Shown one piece after another: positions 18,233-26,322 of a stretch of DNA of 64,000 nt; position 1 is the stretch's first letter, and each line of letters opens with the position of its first letter. The stretch lies in contig NZ_JAJQKI010000009.1 in NCBI RefSeq assembly GCF_023036475.1, positions 62,001-126,000 of the forward strand, given 5' to 3'. The translations under genes and the position numbers were made by a program. Source of the DNA: Bacillus pinisoli (lineage in GTDB: Bacteria; Bacillota; Bacilli; Bacillales; SA4). Under the pieces are notes generated by a model. The model was not told where the DNA came from. It saw only the letters and a list, made by a program, of their open reading frames with translations, and made no database searches.

Positions 18233-18532
18233 TCAGTTGAATGCTTGATAGATCCATGCTACGTGGAGGAAAAGAGTTGCTGTATAGAGTGTGCTAGCTA
18301 GGTAGGTTAGAGATTTGAACCAGAGCTTAGTTGGGATTTTATTATAGATGATGAAGAGATATAGGACGATGGAAAAGGTAGCTTTTACTGTTAAGAATAA
18401 GAATGGGTGGATGGTGTACAGTTCGTTCATGATTGGGTTGGCTTCTTGCATTAATGACAGATTAAGGCCTAAAAAAGAGAGGAGACCGTCTAGTAGGTTT
18501 AGGATGGCTAGGTAATGGAAGGTTAGTTTCAT
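18233..18532 (-). CDS. small membrane protein, DUF5658-like
   Basis: A 99-residue protein with three or four hydrophobic segments and the pattern LNLLDGLLSFLGL ... EANPIMNELY, seen in DUF5658 proteins of bacilli. Function unknown. AAGGAG stands before the ATG. A perfect GTTCTTT-TT-AAAGAAC dyad lies 42 bases upstream of the start, so it may belong to the SinR-like regulon described here. Confidence 0.75.
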   Translation of the reverse strand: MKLTFHYLAILNLLDGLLSFLGLNLSLMQEANPIMNELYTIHPFLFLTVKATFSIVLYLFIIYNKIPTKLWFKSLTYLASTLYTATLFLHVAWIYQAFN

Positions 18533-18573
18533 TTTGGATGGTCTCCTTTCTTAGTTTGGTAGTGGTTGTGGTT

Positions 18574-18589
18574 GTTCTTTTTAAAGAAC
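18574..18589. promoter_or_regulatory. SinR-like operator dyad (DUF5658 gene)
   Basis: GTTCTTTTTAAAGAAC: two perfect 7-mers GTTCTTT/AAAGAAC with a 2-bp centre. A TATAAT on the minus strand (18593-18598) lies 3 bases upstream of it, so binding would block the promoter. The half-site equals the SinR consensus GTTCTYT. Confidence 0.7.
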
Positions 18590-18603
18590 GCAATTATAAA
18601 ATA

Positions 18604-18626
18604 TAAAGCCCTATTTTCAGGACTTT
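18604..18626 (-). terminator. terminator after the VanZ-family gene
   Basis: Minus strand AAAGTCCT, 6-base loop, AGGGCTTT (one G-T pair), followed by ATATTTTA. It overlaps the stop codon. Confidence 0.6.
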
Positions 18627-19089
18627 ATAAATTTACACTCTTCTTTGAAAAAGTAGTGATTCCTCTTAGGAAGTTTCCGAATTTTGTTGGCTTTTGACTG
18701 TAGTATCTCCTTCTGACTAAATACCAGACTACCCAAATACCTATCGTGTTTTTGACCATATCGATTATGGAAAAGGAACGATATGGGACGAAGTATTGGT
18801 GAATTTCGTCTGATGCTGCGTAGAGTAAAGAGAATACTAATGCAAAGATCTCTTTTGTTGTTGTGAGCTTGCCGAAGGATAGGAAAGCCAGAATGATCAG
18901 GAAGTATAGGATTCCGAATTCTATTAGGTGGGCTAGTTCTAGGGTAGCGCCAAAGATCAGAAATATGTATGAGTTGGTCCAGTAGTGCTCGTAGAGGCTT
19001 GGGTTGAAGTTGGCGGATTGATGCCAGATAAGGATTATATAAAGAATTGGAAGTATAGTTAGCATTAACCTAGTAATGAATTTAATCAT
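18625..19089 (-). CDS. VanZ-family membrane protein
   Basis: A 154-residue protein with four hydrophobic segments and the VanZ-like signature YAASDEIHQYFVPYRSFSIIDMVKNTIG. VanZ relatives occur widely in Firmicutes; most have no assigned function, though the type member gives low-level teicoplanin resistance. The gap upstream (19090-19276) has a lone GTTCTTT half-site at 19193 and no other feature seen. The C-terminal tail beyond residue 135 is basic. Confidence 0.85.
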   Translation of the reverse strand: MIKFITRLMLTILPILYIILIWHQSANFNPSLYEHYWTNSYIFLIFGATLELAHLIEFGILYFLIILAFLSFGKLTTTKEIFALVFSLLYAASDEIHQYFVPYRSFSIIDMVKNTIGIWVVWYLVRRRYYSQKPTKFGNFLRGITTFSKKSVNL

Positions 19090-19276
19090 ATTGTACCTAC
19101 CTTCATGGGAATACCTTAATAAGTGTTAACAAAATGTATATTTGCTATACTTGAGACTTACTTTTATAAATCTAATAGGACTTCACGACTATGTTCTTTT
19201 TTAAACATGCACTCTTAAACGAGATAAGGCTGTGAAGATAGGTAACCCCATTATCAAACATGAAAAACACTCTATA

Positions 19277-21088
19277 CTAAATAACCGATCTTACAGTTTT
19301 TTCTTTTCCATACCCCAAAATAGAATCCCAGGAATGTTGCTGATCTAGACCAAGTTGTGAATAAGTCCCCTCTGTTACAAAACTCCCTTTTTCAAGGACT
19401 ATGATTTTATCCGCATTACGTATAGAAGAGAGACGATGGGCAATAACAATAATGGTCATTTTTCCTTTCAATCTTTCCAATGCATATTGAATTTGTTCCT
19501 CATTTTGTGTGTCTAGCGCACTTGTTGCTTCATCCAATATAAGAATGGAGGGTTTTCTTAATAGCGCTCGAGCTAACACTAATCGTTGACGTTCACCACC
19601 TGATAACCTTACCCCTCTGTCTCCAATTAGAGTTTCCAATCCATTTTCAAGCCTTTTTACAAACTCAGAAGCAGATGCCATTTCTAGAGCTTCCCATATT
19701 TCAGTCTCTGTTGCCTGTTCATTTATAAGTAGAAGATTCTCTCGTATACTACCACTAAATAAAAAGGGATCCTGTGGAACATAGCTAACTGAATTTCTCA
19801 GTGATAACACATTTTCCTTCTTAAGAGCTATACCATCGATGAAAACTGTCCCTTTTATTGGAACATTAAGCCCCAGTAAAATATCAATTAGCGTACTTTT
19901 TCCCGCACCAGATGGTCCAACAATCGCTGTCATTTCATATGCTTTAAACCCTACATTTATATCTTCCAAAGCATAAGAAGCTTGATTGGTTTGGTATCTA
20001 AAATAAACATTTTGGCATTGAATCCCCTCGGTAATGCGTAAAGTTTCTGCTCTATTAATTTCCTCTTCACTAATCTCTTGTGCTGACCGGCACTCTTCCT
20101 GCAGTTTCATTAAAGCTTCAAAGGAAGGTAGCTTAGAGGCCAGCTTCTCTAGCTTTGATTGAATACGGGAAACAATGGGCCAAAGCCTAGAAAAAATGAC
20201 GACGATCAAGATTAACTGCGCTGGCTGGGATTTAAACATCTCAATAGCAACGAAAACAAAGATTGCAATAAGAATCGCTGATGTTGCTTTATAAACAATT
20301 TGGGAGTTTAGCTTCATGATTAAAAGCTGCATTGAATTGTGCTCTGCCTTCTGTAAAATAGAGCTCATCCAGCTTATATGCTTTTTCTCTAATGTATTAC
20401 TTTTGATCTCCTTCATCCCATTAAGTTGATCGGTAATACCCGCAGAATAGGCTTTAGACAAATCATAGTTCTCTTGTCCAAAGTCTTTTGATTTTTTTAC
20501 AAAATGACGAGAAAGAAATAATAGTATCAGTCCAAAAAACATGACTACAACCGTCATAAGAGGTGATAAAAGAAAGGCAATCACAATCTGAATAGAAGCA
20601 AAGATCAGTGATGAAATAAATGTGATAAACAAGTTAGTCCCAGATTTGACTTGTTTAATTTCTGAAGTAAGACTTTTAACCAGATCTGACTTACGATGTA
20701 GAAGAAAAAAAGCCCAATTGGACTGTAATAAACTTTTGTACGTATCCTCACGTAGGTGTCGTACAAATTTTTGCTGAATTCTTTTATTAATAATCGCTTG
20801 CTTTCTATTAAACAAGCTTTGTCCTATTACGATAAAAACATAAAAAGAAAGAATGATAATTAAGCTTGTTCGCTCTGGTATCCCATCAAATATTCCGAAA
20901 AGCCAGCTAAAGTATGGAATATCCTGAAAGCCAACATCAATTATTCCAATAATATTAAGTAACGGTAATATTAATAAAATTCCAACAGACTCTAATAAAC
21001 CAATCACAACCATTGCTATGAAGTTATAGAAAAAAATATTTCCCGAGATGGAATATAGCTTTTTTGAAAAATAAATGAAGTGCTTCAT
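19277..21088 (-). CDS. lasso-peptide ABC exporter, module 1 (D1)
   Basis: A 603-residue fused ABC exporter: six membrane segments, then an ATPase domain with Walker A GPSGAGKST, signature LSGGERQR, Walker B ILILDEATSALD and IAHRLSSI. It has no peptidase C39 domain. Start MKHFIYFSKKLY is chosen for the AAGGAGGGAT site before it. The open frame extends 27 codons upstream, but that part resembles the tail of a B2 protease and is treated as a remnant. It is the same length as, and very similar in sequence to, D2 at 24510-26321, so the two arose by duplication. Probable role: export of, and immunity to, the mature peptide. Confidence 0.88.
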   Translation of the reverse strand: MKHFIYFSKKLYSISGNIFFYNFIAMVVIGLLESVGILLILPLLNIIGIIDVGFQDIPYFSWLFGIFDGIPERTSLIIILSFYVFIVIGQSLFNRKQAIINKRIQQKFVRHLREDTYKSLLQSNWAFFLLHRKSDLVKSLTSEIKQVKSGTNLFITFISSLIFASIQIVIAFLLSPLMTVVVMFFGLILLFLSRHFVKKSKDFGQENYDLSKAYSAGITDQLNGMKEIKSNTLEKKHISWMSSILQKAEHNSMQLLIMKLNSQIVYKATSAILIAIFVFVAIEMFKSQPAQLILIVVIFSRLWPIVSRIQSKLEKLASKLPSFEALMKLQEECRSAQEISEEEINRAETLRITEGIQCQNVYFRYQTNQASYALEDINVGFKAYEMTAIVGPSGAGKSTLIDILLGLNVPIKGTVFIDGIALKKENVLSLRNSVSYVPQDPFLFSGSIRENLLLINEQATETEIWEALEMASASEFVKRLENGLETLIGDRGVRLSGGERQRLVLARALLRKPSILILDEATSALDTQNEEQIQYALERLKGKMTIIVIAHRLSSIRNADKIIVLEKGSFVTEGTYSQLGLDQQHSWDSILGYGKEKTVRSVI

Positions 21089-21100
21089 TTCTATCCCTCC

Positions 21101-21290
21101 TTGCAGCTGACCGTTTAAATCTATTAGATTCTTTTGAAACAACTTACCTACTACTGTAAACTTATTCATAACCTTAGCCCCTGTTAAGTATTATGAAAAA
21201 CTTGCCCATACCATTTATATAAAGGGCCATATTAATAACAGCTTCAGCTTCATATAGCATTTAAGGAAAGAAACATATTATCTAACCTCC
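21101..21290 (-). pseudogene. degenerate remnant of a lasso B2 leader-peptidase gene
   Basis: Between B1 and D1, where B2 normally sits, about 190 bases begin with a good ribosome binding site (TTAGGAGGTT) and ATG at 21276 but stop after 8 codons. Downstream, MNKFTVVGKLFQKN matches the C-terminus of the intact B2 (MHRFTVTGKFAKIT), and YLTG in the same frame just before it matches YITG. Stops and an apparent large internal deletion remove the Cys and His of the protease. The C-terminal match is the firm part; the N-terminal correspondence is not convincing. Confidence 0.55.
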
Positions 21291-21307
21291 TAATAAGGCC
21301 TTCATTA

Positions 21308-21601
21308 TTAATCTACTATTTTAATCAGATTTTCTGTTTTTAAATGTTCTAAGAATGGTAGGATTTGTTCCTTACACTCTTCCTCTTCAACATCATATTG
21401 GCCTACCAATTTATCAATTAGTTCAGAAATGGATTTTGGTGTATTAATTAGATCCCAAATTGCCCCCCCAATTTCTCCAAGGTTATAGTACTTTCCATTT
21501 TCAATACTGAGCATGACCTTTTCCCCACCCATATCACTTACAATGTTTCCTTCAGATTGCAATACTATAGTTTCTAGCGAAATGATCTCATTTTTAATCA
21601 T
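21308..21601 (-). CDS. PqqD-family leader-recognition protein (lasso B1)
   Basis: A 97-residue protein with the PqqD/RRE fold pattern: GGEKVMLSIENGKYYNLGEIGGAIWDLI (residues about 25-53), then a helical region with VEEEECKEQILPFLEHL. In split lasso systems B1 binds the leader peptide and presents it to the B2 protease. It is the only B1 in the window, while the only intact B2 lies 5 kb upstream in module 2. It overlaps the kinase gene by 8 bases and has its own AAGGAGAAT site. Confidence 0.9.
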   Translation of the reverse strand: MIKNEIISLETIVLQSEGNIVSDMGGEKVMLSIENGKYYNLGEIGGAIWDLINTPKSISELIDKLVGQYDVEEEECKEQILPFLEHLKTENLIKIVD

Positions 21602-22559
21602 GTGGATTCTCCTTTTTAATAGTTTTAATTATTAATTGAGCTAATTTATTAGCAGTAAAGCCATTCTGTGGTCGCTTTAACTGAAACATATTAACCTCAT
21701 TAGCTACTTTAGTAGTGGTGCTGAAATGCCAATCCATTAGTCCAGAGTCAGGTATGAAAGACCTTCGAAAAGTATGATAGTATAGTGTTCTTACTTTATT
21801 TAAATTATGAATCGGTTCTTCTACAATTGACTCAGAATCAAATTTAGATAGCTCAAAGATTCCACCTAAAGGTAAAGTGCTATTAAAATAATTATTAATA
21901 GGAATTCCAAACTTTGTTCTCTCAATTACAGAGTCATTCTTTATGAGCTTTCCATTGTAAATAGGCTCAAAGGGCTCGGTCTCTAATCCGAATTCATTTA
22001 ATGTTTCCTGCCAAAGACGTTGGAATGGAAAGGAAGGTAAAACAGTTGGAGTATTGTCTTCATCTAAGGTAACACCGATGATGTCATCACTAAGGAGTGG
22101 ATAACCCATATCTGAAAAGGCCTTAGCGAGAGTAGATTTCCCAGCACCTGACTTACCTACAATAGCATACACCTTTCCCTCAATTGCGACCGCACTTCCG
22201 TGTAAAGGCAATATCTTACGCTGTAATAGGAGCCCAGCCATACAGGTACTAAGAAGGAACAACTTAATTTTTGTAAGATCAGATCCTGGGTAAGGAGAAA
22301 TTGCAATTTGGGTTCCGTTTTGAATTAGAAATATAGCTATATTTCTCCTGTTAAACATAATAAAATTCTTACCCACAACAGGTTCTTCAGTTGGAGATGA
22401 CCACTCTTTCCACTGTTTCGTTAGATCCTCAACTTTAACTATCACTTCTGGAACTATACTTTTTTCAACCGCATCAATCTCTAACAACTCGGGGAGTGGG
22501 AGATCACTTTTAAATATTATCCCATAAGCTTTATAAAGTTTTTGTGTAGTAGTTAGCAT
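21594..22559 (-). CDS. HPr-kinase-like lasso precursor kinase, module 1 (K1)
   Basis: A 321-residue protein with an HprK-type P-loop (GKSGAGKSTLAKAF, near residue 134) and a following LLSDDIIGVT acidic motif. The region LHGSAVAIEGKVYAIVG before the P-loop is the usual context in this family. In paeninodin-type clusters the homologous kinase phosphorylates the C-terminal Ser of the precursor. A1 just upstream ends in Ser and has many further Ser in its core. It is about as long as, and similar to, K2 (26792-27769). GGAGGAAAT precedes the ATG. Confidence 0.87.
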   Translation of the reverse strand: MLTTTQKLYKAYGIIFKSDLPLPELLEIDAVEKSIVPEVIVKVEDLTKQWKEWSSPTEEPVVGKNFIMFNRRNIAIFLIQNGTQIAISPYPGSDLTKIKLFLLSTCMAGLLLQRKILPLHGSAVAIEGKVYAIVGKSGAGKSTLAKAFSDMGYPLLSDDIIGVTLDEDNTPTVLPSFPFQRLWQETLNEFGLETEPFEPIYNGKLIKNDSVIERTKFGIPINNYFNSTLPLGGIFELSKFDSESIVEEPIHNLNKVRTLYYHTFRRSFIPDSGLMDWHFSTTTKVANEVNMFQLKRPQNGFTANKLAQLIIKTIKKENPHD

Positions 22560-22647
22560 ATTTCCTCCAACAACATAAGTTTTTTTTTATAAAAAACGTA
22601 CTGGTAATAAGGCGCTGTAGGATAAGAAAAGTTTAACAATTCACCTT

Positions 22648-22663
22648 GTTCATTATAATGAAT
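22648..22663. promoter_or_regulatory. variant SinR-like dyad upstream of K1
   Basis: GTTCATTATAATGAAT, with a perfect TTCATTATAATGAA centre; only the last C of the usual GAAC is changed. It lies about 90 bases before K1. A minus-strand TTGACT at 22686-22691 could be a -35, but no well-spaced -10 was found. The whole gap 22560-22788 has otherwise only the hairpin at 22745. Confidence 0.4.
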
Positions 22664-22744
22664 ATATTAATTCATCATTTTTTCCAGTCAATAAATTCAT
22701 ATAGCTAATGTGAAGAAATTAAATATATCTTCAATAACAATTTA

Positions 22745-22770
22745 GCCCTTATACAAAATTGTATTCGGGC
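22745..22770 (-). terminator. stem-loop after precursor A1
   Basis: GCCC/GGGC with an inner TGTAT-type stem (internal mismatch) 18 bases after the A1 stop. It probably acts as a partial terminator that leaves the precursor mRNA in excess over the enzymes, matching the hairpin after A2. Confidence 0.5.
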
Positions 22771-22788
22771 CAACTAAAACTTATATTG

Positions 22789-22944
22789 CTAACTACCAAA
22801 TGAATCGCCTGAGTCATTTGAATCGCTTGAATCACCTGAATCACCTGAATCGCCTGAGCCCCCAGCACCTTTGCCCCGACCATTATTCATAGTTAATTTT
22901 ACATCAAGTTCTTCCAAGTATGGTGGTTTCCATTTTTTCTTCAT
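22789..22944 (-). CDS. lasso-type precursor peptide A1 with a Ser-Asp repeat core
   Basis: A 51-residue peptide starting MKKKWKPPYLEELDVKLTM, which matches the paeninodin-type leader (Trp, Pro, LE, LDV and a Thr at position -2). GGGGGAGGCAGGG is a very strong ribosome binding site, so the shorter start is used. The predicted core begins at residue 20: NNGRGKGAGG, then S-G-D-S and repeated (G/S/N)-D-S units, ending FGS. It has the C-terminal Ser expected for kinase modification. There is no Asp or Glu at core positions 7-9, where the macrolactam is normally closed; the first acid is at position 13. It may therefore not form a classic lasso ring. Confidence 0.85.
   Translation of the reverse strand: MKKKWKPPYLEELDVKLTMNNGRGKGAGGSGDSGDSGDSSDSNDSGDSFGS
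22801..22854 (-). repeat. six 9-bp repeats encoding (G/S/N)-D-S in precursor A1
   Basis: Six consecutive 9-base units on the plus strand of the type TGAATCACC (variants TGAATCGCC, TGAGTCATT, TGAATCGCT) encode Asp-Ser units on the minus strand. Two adjacent copies are identical, which suggests expansion by slippage. Confidence 0.85.
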
Positions 22945-23002
22945 CCCTGCCTCCCCCTTTCTATAATAGAATTGTATTATTAGAAATTTGACCAAGTTAT
23001 AT

Positions 23003-23018
23003 GTTCCTAATAAAGAAC
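23003..23018. promoter_or_regulatory. SinR-like operator dyad at the A1 promoter
   Basis: GTTCCTAATAAAGAAC; one half-site is a perfect AAAGAAC. It starts 14 bases downstream of the -10 box, so it covers the early transcribed region. Confidence 0.7.
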
Positions 23019-23032
23019 ATTAACTTAATACG

Positions 23033-23061
23033 AAAATATCACCATATATTACCAGTGTCAA
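23033..23061 (-). promoter_or_regulatory. promoter of precursor A1
   Basis: Minus strand TTGACA (23056-23061), 17-bp spacer, TATTTT (23033-23038), followed after 14 bases by the SinR-like dyad. The rest of the gap up to 23235 is A/T-rich and nothing else was seen. Confidence 0.75.
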
Positions 23062-23235
23062 TTCTTTATTTTCTACAAATATTTTAGTCCATTTAACTTT
23101 TAATATGTATCTATTAAATAATATGATATCACTCACTGGTATACCTTTTAGGTTTCTATATACCCTAATAATAATGTGTATTAACCTAGCTCTACTATAT
23201 AGTACTTAAATAAGCTAGATACCTAGATCCACCAT

Positions 23236-24378
23236 TTAAGTAAACATCCTTCTTCTCGCCCAAAGATATGGTCTGAGAAGGAAGTATAAAAAGTGATATT
23301 TCTGCGGTAAGGGTAATGTTTCGGCATCCTCCGGAAAAGGATATAAGAGACTTAACAAATAGAGACATTTTTGTTGCCAGGAAAATGATGAAAATAGATA
23401 TTTACTGTGATAGCTTGATACCTCATCTGGAACCGGTACAGTATGAAGATTTACCATTCTTTCAAAATAAAAAACTACTAATTGCGCTAATTTTTCACCT
23501 TGTTTATTTAATAGAAGTTTATCTATATTTGGTAGTGGTGTATCAAATATACTCGATGATAAAATTATTGCCTGTGAACCAACAGGAATGTAATGATTTT
23601 TCATAAATAATGTATAAATAAAATTCCAGTCTAAATCCCGCTCTAAAAGTTGACGTATATCTAGTAACCAACGTAACCGTGACCATGCATGTCTTGCTCC
23701 ATGGGTTGAAAGAAAAAAGAATAAATCTTCTTTTCCTAAGATGTAAATAGGTTCTTTTGTTATCGTACTCACTCTTTTTCTATTCCATAACTCTGAAAAA
23801 GAAGGCTCTTTTGCTGGTCCTGGATTCAATCTCCAATGCAATTCAACCTTTACCTTTTTTTGAGGGTGTACATAAGTAACATGGTGATGACGCCACCTCC
23901 AATCATTTAGAACAGTTTTTATATAATCATTTTTTATATATCCCCGCTTACTTAGAATCTCTTCTGCACATTCTAATTGTTTAATTGGTACTAGCACATC
24001 TAAATCTGAGGAAGTCCGCAACGAAATATCACCATATAGGTCCTGGGCAAGAACAGGTCCCTTTAATACTATTAAGGGGATATTTTTTTTTGTAAATAAT
24101 GAACTTATAATAGACATTTCACCAGATAGGTGAAGCATTCTGATGGTATTTTGTTGGTACATTGATTCTAATGATCTCAAAATATTTTCTGGTACAAGCT
24201 CTTCTTTCTCTCTTAATTTAGGATATATAAATGAAAAAAGACGATGGTGTTCAATTAAATCAGTAAATAGCATCCAATCTATATTTGCAAATTTATTTGG
24301 TATAATTTGATCATTAATAATATCAAGTACTAACTGAAACTCTTTTGAAACATGATTTAAAGATAATCGGATGCTCAT
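23236..24378 (-). CDS. nucleotidyltransferase-family lasso tailoring protein (N)
   Basis: A 380-residue protein of the NTP_transf_5 type. The core is VLKGPVLAQDLYGDISLRTSSDLDVLV (near residues 103-129) with the DxD metal motif SDLDVLV, and later HHHVTYVHPQKKVKVELHWRL. Homologues occur in lasso clusters with HPr-like kinases (for example pseudomycoidin), where they act after phosphorylation; the exact group added here is unknown. AGGTGATAAC before the ATG sets the start. It has its own promoter with a SinR-like box, separate from the ABC gene upstream. Confidence 0.82.
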   Translation of the reverse strand: MSIRLSLNHVSKEFQLVLDIINDQIIPNKFANIDWMLFTDLIEHHRLFSFIYPKLREKEELVPENILRSLESMYQQNTIRMLHLSGEMSIISSLFTKKNIPLIVLKGPVLAQDLYGDISLRTSSDLDVLVPIKQLECAEEILSKRGYIKNDYIKTVLNDWRWRHHHVTYVHPQKKVKVELHWRLNPGPAKEPSFSELWNRKRVSTITKEPIYILGKEDLFFFLSTHGARHAWSRLRWLLDIRQLLERDLDWNFIYTLFMKNHYIPVGSQAIILSSSIFDTPLPNIDKLLLNKQGEKLAQLVVFYFERMVNLHTVPVPDEVSSYHSKYLFSSFSWQQKCLYLLSLLYPFPEDAETLPLPQKYHFLYFLLRPYLWARRRMFT

Positions 24379-24419
24379 TGTTATCACCTGTATTTTTTAA
24401 TTAGTGGTTCTTAACTATC

Positions 24420-24435
24420 GTTCTTTATATTGAAC
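24420..24435. promoter_or_regulatory. SinR-like operator dyad at the nucleotidyltransferase promoter
   Basis: GTTCTTTATATTGAAC with a perfect GTTCTTT half. It lies 14 bases downstream of the -10, the same distance as in front of A1. Confidence 0.7.
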
Positions 24436-24449
24436 ATTTATTTCTTTAA

Positions 24450-24478
24450 AATTTATCATTTATAAAATATTATGTCAA
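24450..24478 (-). promoter_or_regulatory. promoter of the nucleotidyltransferase gene
   Basis: Minus strand TTGACA (24473-24478), 17-bp spacer, TAAATT (24450-24455). It is bracketed by SinR-like dyads on both sides. Confidence 0.7.
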
Positions 24479-24484
24479 CAGAAA

Positions 24485-24500
24485 GTCTCATATTGAGAAC
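24485..24500. promoter_or_regulatory. imperfect SinR-like dyad upstream of the -35 box
   Basis: GTCTCATATTGAGAAC; the minus strand reads GTTCTCA, identical to a half-site at 35759. It lies 7 bases upstream of the -35, so two dyads flank this promoter. Confidence 0.45.
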
Positions 24501-24509
24501 GTTTCTGAG

Positions 24510-26321
24510 TTAGTTAGCTACTTTAAATTGATTTCCTAACAACTGACTAAACAACCCATTTCTATCGTTTGAAAGAACATCGTATTCTCCAAATTGTACA
24601 ATTCTACCTTCTTCTATTACTATGACTTGGTCTGCATTTTTTATCGTAGAAAGTCTATGAGCAATAACAATTACTGTAATACTCCCCTTTAACTGTTCGA
24701 TCGCATGTTGGATTTTCATTTCATTGACAGAATCTAGAGCACTAGTCGCCTCGTCTAATATTAGAATAGAAGGCTGCTTTAGAATTGCTCTTGCTAATAC
24801 TAGCCTTTGGCGTTCTCCACCAGATAATTTGATTCCACGATCCCCAATGACTGTATCAAGACCGTTTGGTAGATTGTTTACAAATTCAGCTGCTGAAGAG
24901 AATTCCAAGGACTTCCATAATTCTTCTTCACAAGCATCCGGCTTTACCATTAATAAATTATCACGTATTGTTCCGTGGAAAAGAAACGGATCTTGAGGTA
25001 CATAACTTATTGAATTTCTAAGCGCTAAAAGCTCCCTGTCAGAAAGATCCCGTCCATCAATGGAAACCATTCCTGACTCAGGCTTAAGTAGCCCCATTAG
25101 TAAATCAATAAGTGTACTTTTCCCTGCACCCGATTTACCAACAATAGCCGTCATCTTGTTTACATTAATTTTTAGATTAATATCTTCTAGAGTAAAATTT
25201 GTTGACTCTTTGTCATATCGAAAATTAACATTTGAACACTTTAAATTTTCATTTAACACTATCTGTTCTACTCGTTTCTCCTTAACATTAAGTAATCCAC
25301 CAAGGTCCTGAGAACCTTGACTAGATTCTTGGAGTTCCATAATTTTTTCTACCGCAGGCATAGCAGATGAGATATTTTCTAAACTTGATTGTATACCAGT
25401 AAAACGTGGCCATAAACGAGAAAATATCAAAATAATTAGTAACATTGATGCACCACTACTCTGAAAAAGCTTAAAGGAAATATAAATAAAGAAAGCAATA
25501 ATTAATGATGAAAACAGTTTGTAGATTAGCTGGGAATTACTCCTAACTTTAGCACTCTCATATCTTTCGTGTGCAACCTTATCTGACCATTCAGATAACC
25601 ATTTATACTGCGAAGCTTCTAATATATTACTCTTTATGTCTTTCACTCCATTGAAATGATCGGAGATGCCTGCTAGATATTCTTGAGATAATTCGTTCAT
25701 GACTTTCCCTAATTCTCTAGATCGTCTACGATATCTTTTGGATATCAACGTGATAAAAACTCCACACATTAATACAAAAAGGGTCATTTTAACAGATATG
25801 AACATTGCGATGATAAGTTGAATGGCTGTAAATACAAGCGAGGCCAAAAATTGTAGTAATAAAAATGTGCTGTTCGTCACTCTTCCAAGTTCTGATGTAA
25901 GAGAATTAACTAAATCAGACTTTCTTCGCTTAATATAAAATTCCCAATCAGCTTTCAATAATGAACGGTATAAATCTAATCGGATATGATTGATGAAACC
26001 AGTATGGATTCTTATATCTCTTAAACCTATATTTCTTGATAATAAGCTCTGGCTACTTACTAATGTTACATAAGCTAAGAGGATTATTAATAGCGCTTGT
26101 TCTTTCGGTATTTCCTGTAAAAAACCAAGTAAGTGAATTCCAGGGATATCAGTGATACTTATATCAACGATACCAATTACACTTAATAGTGGAATAAGCA
26201 AAATAATACCTACACTATCTAATAGACCCATTAACATGCTTCCAAATAGATTAATATATAGTATTTTCCCTGAATAGTGATGAAGTCTTTTTAAGAAATA
26301 AAATAATGGAGGTAGTTTCAT
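24510..26321 (-). CDS. lasso-peptide ABC exporter, module 2 (D2)
   Basis: A 603-residue fused ABC exporter with six membrane segments and an ATPase domain (GKSGAGKST, LSGGERQR, ILILDEATSALD, IAHRLSTI). It has the same length and domain plan as D1 and shares runs such as SYVPQDPFLF and GDRG(I/V)(K/R)LSGGERQRLVLARA, which points to duplication. Start MKLPPLFYFLKRLH follows the B2 stop by one base; a GTG four codons earlier lies inside the AGGTGA ribosome binding site. Role inferred: export of the modified lasso peptide. Confidence 0.88.
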   Translation of the reverse strand: MKLPPLFYFLKRLHHYSGKILYINLFGSMLMGLLDSVGIILLIPLLSVIGIVDISITDIPGIHLLGFLQEIPKEQALLIILLAYVTLVSSQSLLSRNIGLRDIRIHTGFINHIRLDLYRSLLKADWEFYIKRRKSDLVNSLTSELGRVTNSTFLLLQFLASLVFTAIQLIIAMFISVKMTLFVLMCGVFITLISKRYRRRSRELGKVMNELSQEYLAGISDHFNGVKDIKSNILEASQYKWLSEWSDKVAHERYESAKVRSNSQLIYKLFSSLIIAFFIYISFKLFQSSGASMLLIILIFSRLWPRFTGIQSSLENISSAMPAVEKIMELQESSQGSQDLGGLLNVKEKRVEQIVLNENLKCSNVNFRYDKESTNFTLEDINLKINVNKMTAIVGKSGAGKSTLIDLLMGLLKPESGMVSIDGRDLSDRELLALRNSISYVPQDPFLFHGTIRDNLLMVKPDACEEELWKSLEFSSAAEFVNNLPNGLDTVIGDRGIKLSGGERQRLVLARAILKQPSILILDEATSALDSVNEMKIQHAIEQLKGSITVIVIAHRLSTIKNADQVIVIEEGRIVQFGEYDVLSNDRNGLFSQLLGNQFKVAN

Positions 26322-26322
26322 C

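Noticed and set aside
19090..19276. Possible SinR-like site at 19193 and small ORF before VanZ
   Set aside because: Only one half-site (GTTCTTT) with no matching partner at the right spacing, and the short open frame has no ribosome binding site.
21089..21169. 27-codon N-terminal extension of exporter D1
   Set aside because: The extension resembles a B2 C-terminus, while AAGGAGGGAT precedes the ATG at 21088 and D2 has the same 603-residue length.
22801..22854. CRISPR-like array
   Set aside because: The 9-bp repeats are coding repeats of precursor A1, with no spacers.
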